Source: Thermobifida cellulosilytica TB100 (GTDB lineage: Bacteria; Actinomycetota; Actinomycetes; Streptosporangiales; Streptosporangiaceae). From it: DNA of 33,356 bases. Positions 30,425 to 33,356 of this stretch are shown here, one piece after another. The DNA is taken from contig NZ_KQ950182.1 of the NCBI RefSeq assembly GCF_001517975.1, positions 236,737-270,092 on the forward strand, written 5' to 3'. Numbering within the stretch: position 1 is the stretch's first letter; each line of letters starts with the position of its first letter. Position numbers and translations under genes: made by a program. The notes beneath the pieces were generated by a model. It made no database searches. It was not told where the DNA came from and worked only from the letters and a program-made list of their open reading frames with translations.

Positions 30425-33008
30425 ACCCGGCCTCCCGCCCCTCCCGGACCACCTTGTGCACCGTGTCCGCGGCCAGCACCGCCGGGACCACGCACGCGAC
30501 CGCGGGCCAGACGAACCCCGGCGGGACCGTGCCGTCCAGCAGTCCGGCCAGGACCGGCACGGCCAGGCACGCCCACAGCAGCAGGAGCTGCACGGCCAGC
30601 GCGCCCGGCAGCAGCGGGTTGCCCCGCCAGGGCGCGGCGTCGAACGGCCGGGTCTCGCTGCGGCAGGCCAGCAGGGTGGCGGCCCGCCCCAGCACGACCG
30701 TGGCGAAGGCCGCCCCCGACGCCTGCGCCAGCAGCAGGGGAGCGGGCGTGCGCCCCCACTGCCAGCCGCCGACCCACAGCACCGTCCCGAACGCCAGCAG
30801 CACGACGGCCGCCGCCACCGTGCCCAGCATTCCGGCGGCCCGGACGGCCAGCGGCCGGTCCAGCAGGGGCGGCACGGAGGGCTCCCGGCCGCGCGCGGCA
30901 TGCCGCTCGGGCGGCTCCGAACCCAGGGCCAGCGCCGGGAGCAGGTCGAGGACCGCCGTGGCGGCCAGGACCTGGAACAGCCCCAGCGCGGGCGGCACCG
31001 CGCCGCCGGTCAGCGCCCACACCAGCAGCGGCGCGGCCACGGCCACCGAACCGGCCAGCCGGTAGGCCAGGATCCGGCGGAGCCCGGCGCGCGCCGCGCG
31101 CCCCAGCTCCACCGCCTCGGCCAGCCCGGCCAGGCCGTCGTCGAGGAGGACGAGGTCGGCGGCGTCCCGGGCGGCGTCCGTCCCCGAGACGCCCGCCGCC
31201 ACGCCGACGTCGGCGCGGCGCAGCGCGGCGGCGTCGGCCGGACCCCCGCCGCTGGTTGCGACGGTGTGCCCGCGGTGTTGCAGGGCCACGGTCACGCGCC
31301 GCCGGTCCTCGGGGGAGGCCCGGGCGACCACCGCCCCGTCGCGGTCCAGCAGCTCCCCGATCCCGCGCAGGTCGTCGGGGAGCTGCGCGCCGGTGAGGAC
31401 CGGTGCGCCGGACCGGGCCAGCCCCGCCGCGCGGGCCGCGGCCTGGGCGGCGCGCGGCTCCTCGCCCGTCACCAGCACCATCCGCAGGCCCGCCCGGCGG
31501 CAGCGGGCCACCGCCGCTCGCGTGTCGGCGCGCGGCGCATCAGCCAGGCCGACCAGGCCGAGCAGGGTGAGGTCGCGCTCGGCGTCGTCGGCGCGCTCCG
31601 GCGGGGCGGTGAGGTCGCGGCGGGCCACGGCCAGCACCCGCAGGCCGCGCTCGGCCATGTCGGCGAGGGCGGCCCCGGCCCCCGGTGCGGCGCGGCAGCG
31701 CGGCAGCACGGCCTCGGGGGCGCCCTTGACGTGGACCGCCCCCTGGGCGAACGCCGAGGCGCGGCGGCGGTACGGGTCGAACGGGTGGCGCGTCTCCACC
31801 GCGGACAGGGACACGTCCGCTCCGGCGCGGGCGGCCAGCACGTGGCAGGCGGCCTCCACGGGGTCGCCCACCGGCTGCCAGCGGCCGTCGGCGTGGCAGA
31901 AGCCGCCGCCGGAGCACAGCGCGGCGGACAGGGCCAGGTCGCTCGCCGCGGCCACGGCGGGGGCGTCGCCGACCAGCCCGCCGTCGGGCGCCCAGCCCTC
32001 CCCGGTGACGCGCACGAAGCCCTGCGGCGTCCACACCTCGGCCGGGGCCGGTGCGCCGCCGGTGAGCACGGCCCGGTGGACGCACAGGACCGTCACCGCG
32101 CCGAGCTGTTCGACGGCCTCGGTGCGGCGGGCCGCCGCACCGGCGCGCGCGATCCGCCGCGCGCACCGGGCCAGGCTGAGGTGGGCGGCGGGCCGCAGGC
32201 CCAGCGGCACCAGGGCCACGGCCAGGGCCGTGCACGGCAGGAAGGACTCGGCGGGCGGGACGCCCAGCGCGGACAGGACCAGGAAGAGCAGCAGGCAGGC
32301 CCCCGCCGCCGCGCCCGCGGCGAACGCGGTCAGGTCGCGCAGGTCCCCCGTCAGCGGACCGGAGGGCGGGCGGGCCTGGCGGAACGGGGAGGCGTCCTGG
32401 CCGATCCGGGTGCGCGGCCCGGTGGCGGCGACGATCCCCTCTCCTGATCCGGCGACGACGTGGGTGCCGGCGAAGACGGTGTCGCCGTCGCCGGGGTGCG
32501 CCACCGTGCGCCGCCCGGTCAGCGGGGTCTCGTCCACGGCCAGCCCGTGCGCCTCGGTGAGGCGCAGGTCGGCGGGGACGCGGTCGCCCGCGGCCAGCAG
32601 GACCACGTCGTTGACGACCAGTTCGGCGGCCGGGACGCGCACGAGCCGGCCGTCGCGGACCGCGGTGGCCGTCGCGGGCAGGCGGGCCAGGATCCGCCGT
32701 CCGGTCAGGTCGGCCCAGTAGTCCTGGACGAACGCGAGGCAGCCGCTCACCGCGACCACGGCGGCGACGGCCAGGGCCGCCCCCGGCAGGCCGCCGACGA
32801 GCGCGAGCGCTGCCGCGCTCCACAGCAGCAGGGCGAAGACGTGCGTGAACTCCCCGGCCAGCAGCAGGAAGGGCAGGGTGCGCCAGGGGCCGGGCGGCAG
32901 GTTGCGGCCGTTGCGGCGCAGCCGTTCGGCGGCCTCGGCGCCGGTGAGGCCGCCGTGGACGGGGACGGGGCGGCCCCGCCGGGGGTCAGCGCCCGTGCCG
33001 TGCGCCAT
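30423..33008 (-). CDS. P-type ATPase homologue lacking the catalytic Asp (861 aa)
   Basis: The overall plan is that of a type II/III cation P-type ATPase: N-terminal GLTGAEAAERLRRNGRN, transmembrane pairs, actuator domain, P and N domains (KGAPE and GDPVEAA intact), and six C-terminal helices. Yet the defining residues are gone. DKTGT is replaced by CVHRAVLT, with His311 in place of the phosphorylated Asp. TGES is TGRR, the PEGL of M4 is PLGL, and TGDGVNDAP is TSGGGPADA (about 585-597). The frame is open throughout, so this is not simple decay. It should not pump by the P-type cycle. A regulatory or scaffold membrane pseudoenzyme is possible. Divergent or recently inactivated status cannot be decided here. 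Confidence 0.85.
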   Translation of the reverse strand: MAHGTGADPRRGRPVPVHGGLTGAEAAERLRRNGRNLPPGPWRTLPFLLLAGEFTHVFALLLWSAAALALVGGLPGAALAVAAVVAVSGCLAFVQDYWADLTGRRILARLPATATAVRDGRLVRVPAAELVVNDVVLLAAGDRVPADLRLTEAHGLAVDETPLTGRRTVAHPGDGDTVFAGTHVVAGSGEGIVAATGPRTRIGQDASPFRQARPPSGPLTGDLRDLTAFAAGAAAGACLLLFLVLSALGVPPAESFLPCTALAVALVPLGLRPAAHLSLARCARRIARAGAAARRTEAVEQLGAVTVLCVHRAVLTGGAPAPAEVWTPQGFVRVTGEGWAPDGGLVGDAPAVAAASDLALSAALCSGGGFCHADGRWQPVGDPVEAACHVLAARAGADVSLSAVETRHPFDPYRRRASAFAQGAVHVKGAPEAVLPRCRAAPGAGAALADMAERGLRVLAVARRDLTAPPERADDAERDLTLLGLVGLADAPRADTRAAVARCRRAGLRMVLVTGEEPRAAQAAARAAGLARSGAPVLTGAQLPDDLRGIGELLDRDGAVVARASPEDRRRVTVALQHRGHTVATSGGGPADAAALRRADVGVAAGVSGTDAARDAADLVLLDDGLAGLAEAVELGRAARAGLRRILAYRLAGSVAVAAPLLVWALTGGAVPPALGLFQVLAATAVLDLLPALALGSEPPERHAARGREPSVPPLLDRPLAVRAAGMLGTVAAAVVLLAFGTVLWVGGWQWGRTPAPLLLAQASGAAFATVVLGRAATLLACRSETRPFDAAPWRGNPLLPGALAVQLLLLWACLAVPVLAGLLDGTVPPGFVWPAVACVVPAVLAADTVHKVVREGREAG

Positions 33009-33207
33009 CGCCGCAGCGGTGCGCGCCCGCCGTGCCGCCGGATCGGAAACGGCCTCCCAGAACCGCCATCGCGGACCTCCCCGTCGCCGGTGCCGTCATG
33101 ACCCTCCGCGGCTCGGCCGCGGGACACCTCCACTACCCGGATCGTGCGCGGCTATCCGGGGCGGGCGGCGGGGGAGGCGCTGCGGGAGGGCGTGCCGCCG
33201 GGCGGGG

Positions 33208-33356
33208 TCAGTCCCCGGAGCGGTGGATGGTCACCGACTCCAGGACGACGTCCTCGACCGGGCGGTCGGCCCCGTCGGTGGGCACCTGCGAGATCTGCAC
33301 GGCCACGTCGAGGCTGGCGGAGTCGGCGACCTCCCCGAAGATGGTGTGCTTGCCGT
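33208..33356 (-). CDS. Cyclophilin-type peptidyl-prolyl isomerase, C-terminal 48 aa (partial)
   Basis: The minus strand reads GKHTIFGEVADSASLDVAVQ followed by ISQVPTDGADRPVEDV and LESVTIHRSGD, then a TGA at 33208-33210. The (G)KHTIFGEV motif is diagnostic for cyclophilins, which isomerise prolyl bonds. The N-terminal part lies beyond the right edge. The 200-bp gap to the P-type ATPase homologue (33009-33207) shows no other gene. Confidence 0.93.
   Translation of the reverse strand, partial: GKHTIFGEVADSASLDVAVQISQVPTDGADRPVEDVVLESVTIHRSGD

Overview
The window is high-GC actinobacterial DNA with GTG starts and 4-base ATGA/GTGA overlaps. It carries XRE/DUF5753 plus DUF397 pairs, a lone HATPase, and a type I-E cas3 whose HD residues fall at H37/H83/D84, as I recall for Thermobifida fusca Cas3. 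Nocardiopsaceae (Thermobifida/Nocardiopsis-like) is my best guess; I cannot name the species.

Layout. (1) 1-1177: the trailer end of a type I-E CRISPR array, read left to right, leader off-window. (2) 1209-4338: a minus-strand cluster of four small proteins and an anti-sigma-type ATPase, divergent from an XRE/DUF5753 regulator plus DUF397 protein. (3) 4339-5607: a largely non-coding stretch with an orphan CRISPR repeat, a structured element (copy 1), a small two-helix membrane protein, the cas promoter and a two-repeat mini-CRISPR. (4) 5608-13440: cas3-cas8e-cas11e-cas7e-cas5e-cas6e, tightly overlapping, with no cas1 or cas2. (5) 13494-13725: a decayed CRISPR array. (6) 13851-16412: a NACHT NTPase with a glycine-periodic membrane C-terminus. 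(7) 16413-17192: non-coding, with structured element copy 2 in inverted orientation. (8) 17193-33356: mostly housekeeping or accessory genes: a YqiJ/NfeD-like membrane protein, MFS exporter plus TetR, FAD oxidase divergent from a WYL regulator, DJ-1/PfpI protein, LysR, lutABC lactate oxidation, a sulfur-type leader peptide before metY-metX, a P-type ATPase homologue lacking its catalytic aspartate, and the end of a cyclophilin gene.

Main result. The mini-CRISPR at 5406-5496 lies in the predicted 5' leader of the cas transcript. It has two diverged repeats with preserved stems and one spacer of exactly 32 nt. That spacer matches the cas promoter just upstream (minus strand, 5363 to 5332) at 13 of its first 14 positions and 21 of 32 overall, next to a 5'-AAC PAM-like triplet. 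Mismatches include positions 6, 18, 24 and 30, which are flipped out in type I-E guide-target duplexes. This is what a Cascade-guided autorepressor (a Cas-regulating, CreR-like RNA) should look like: enough pairing to bind the promoter, too little to license Cas3 cleavage.

Second result. Two copies of a ~140-bp element with compensatory stem changes (4665-4800 minus, 16976-17120 plus) bracket the block holding the small membrane gene, mini-array, cas operon, decayed array and NACHT gene. It is either a repeated structured RNA or the edges of a defence island. All functional statements rest on reading the sequence and family knowledge; no database search was run.
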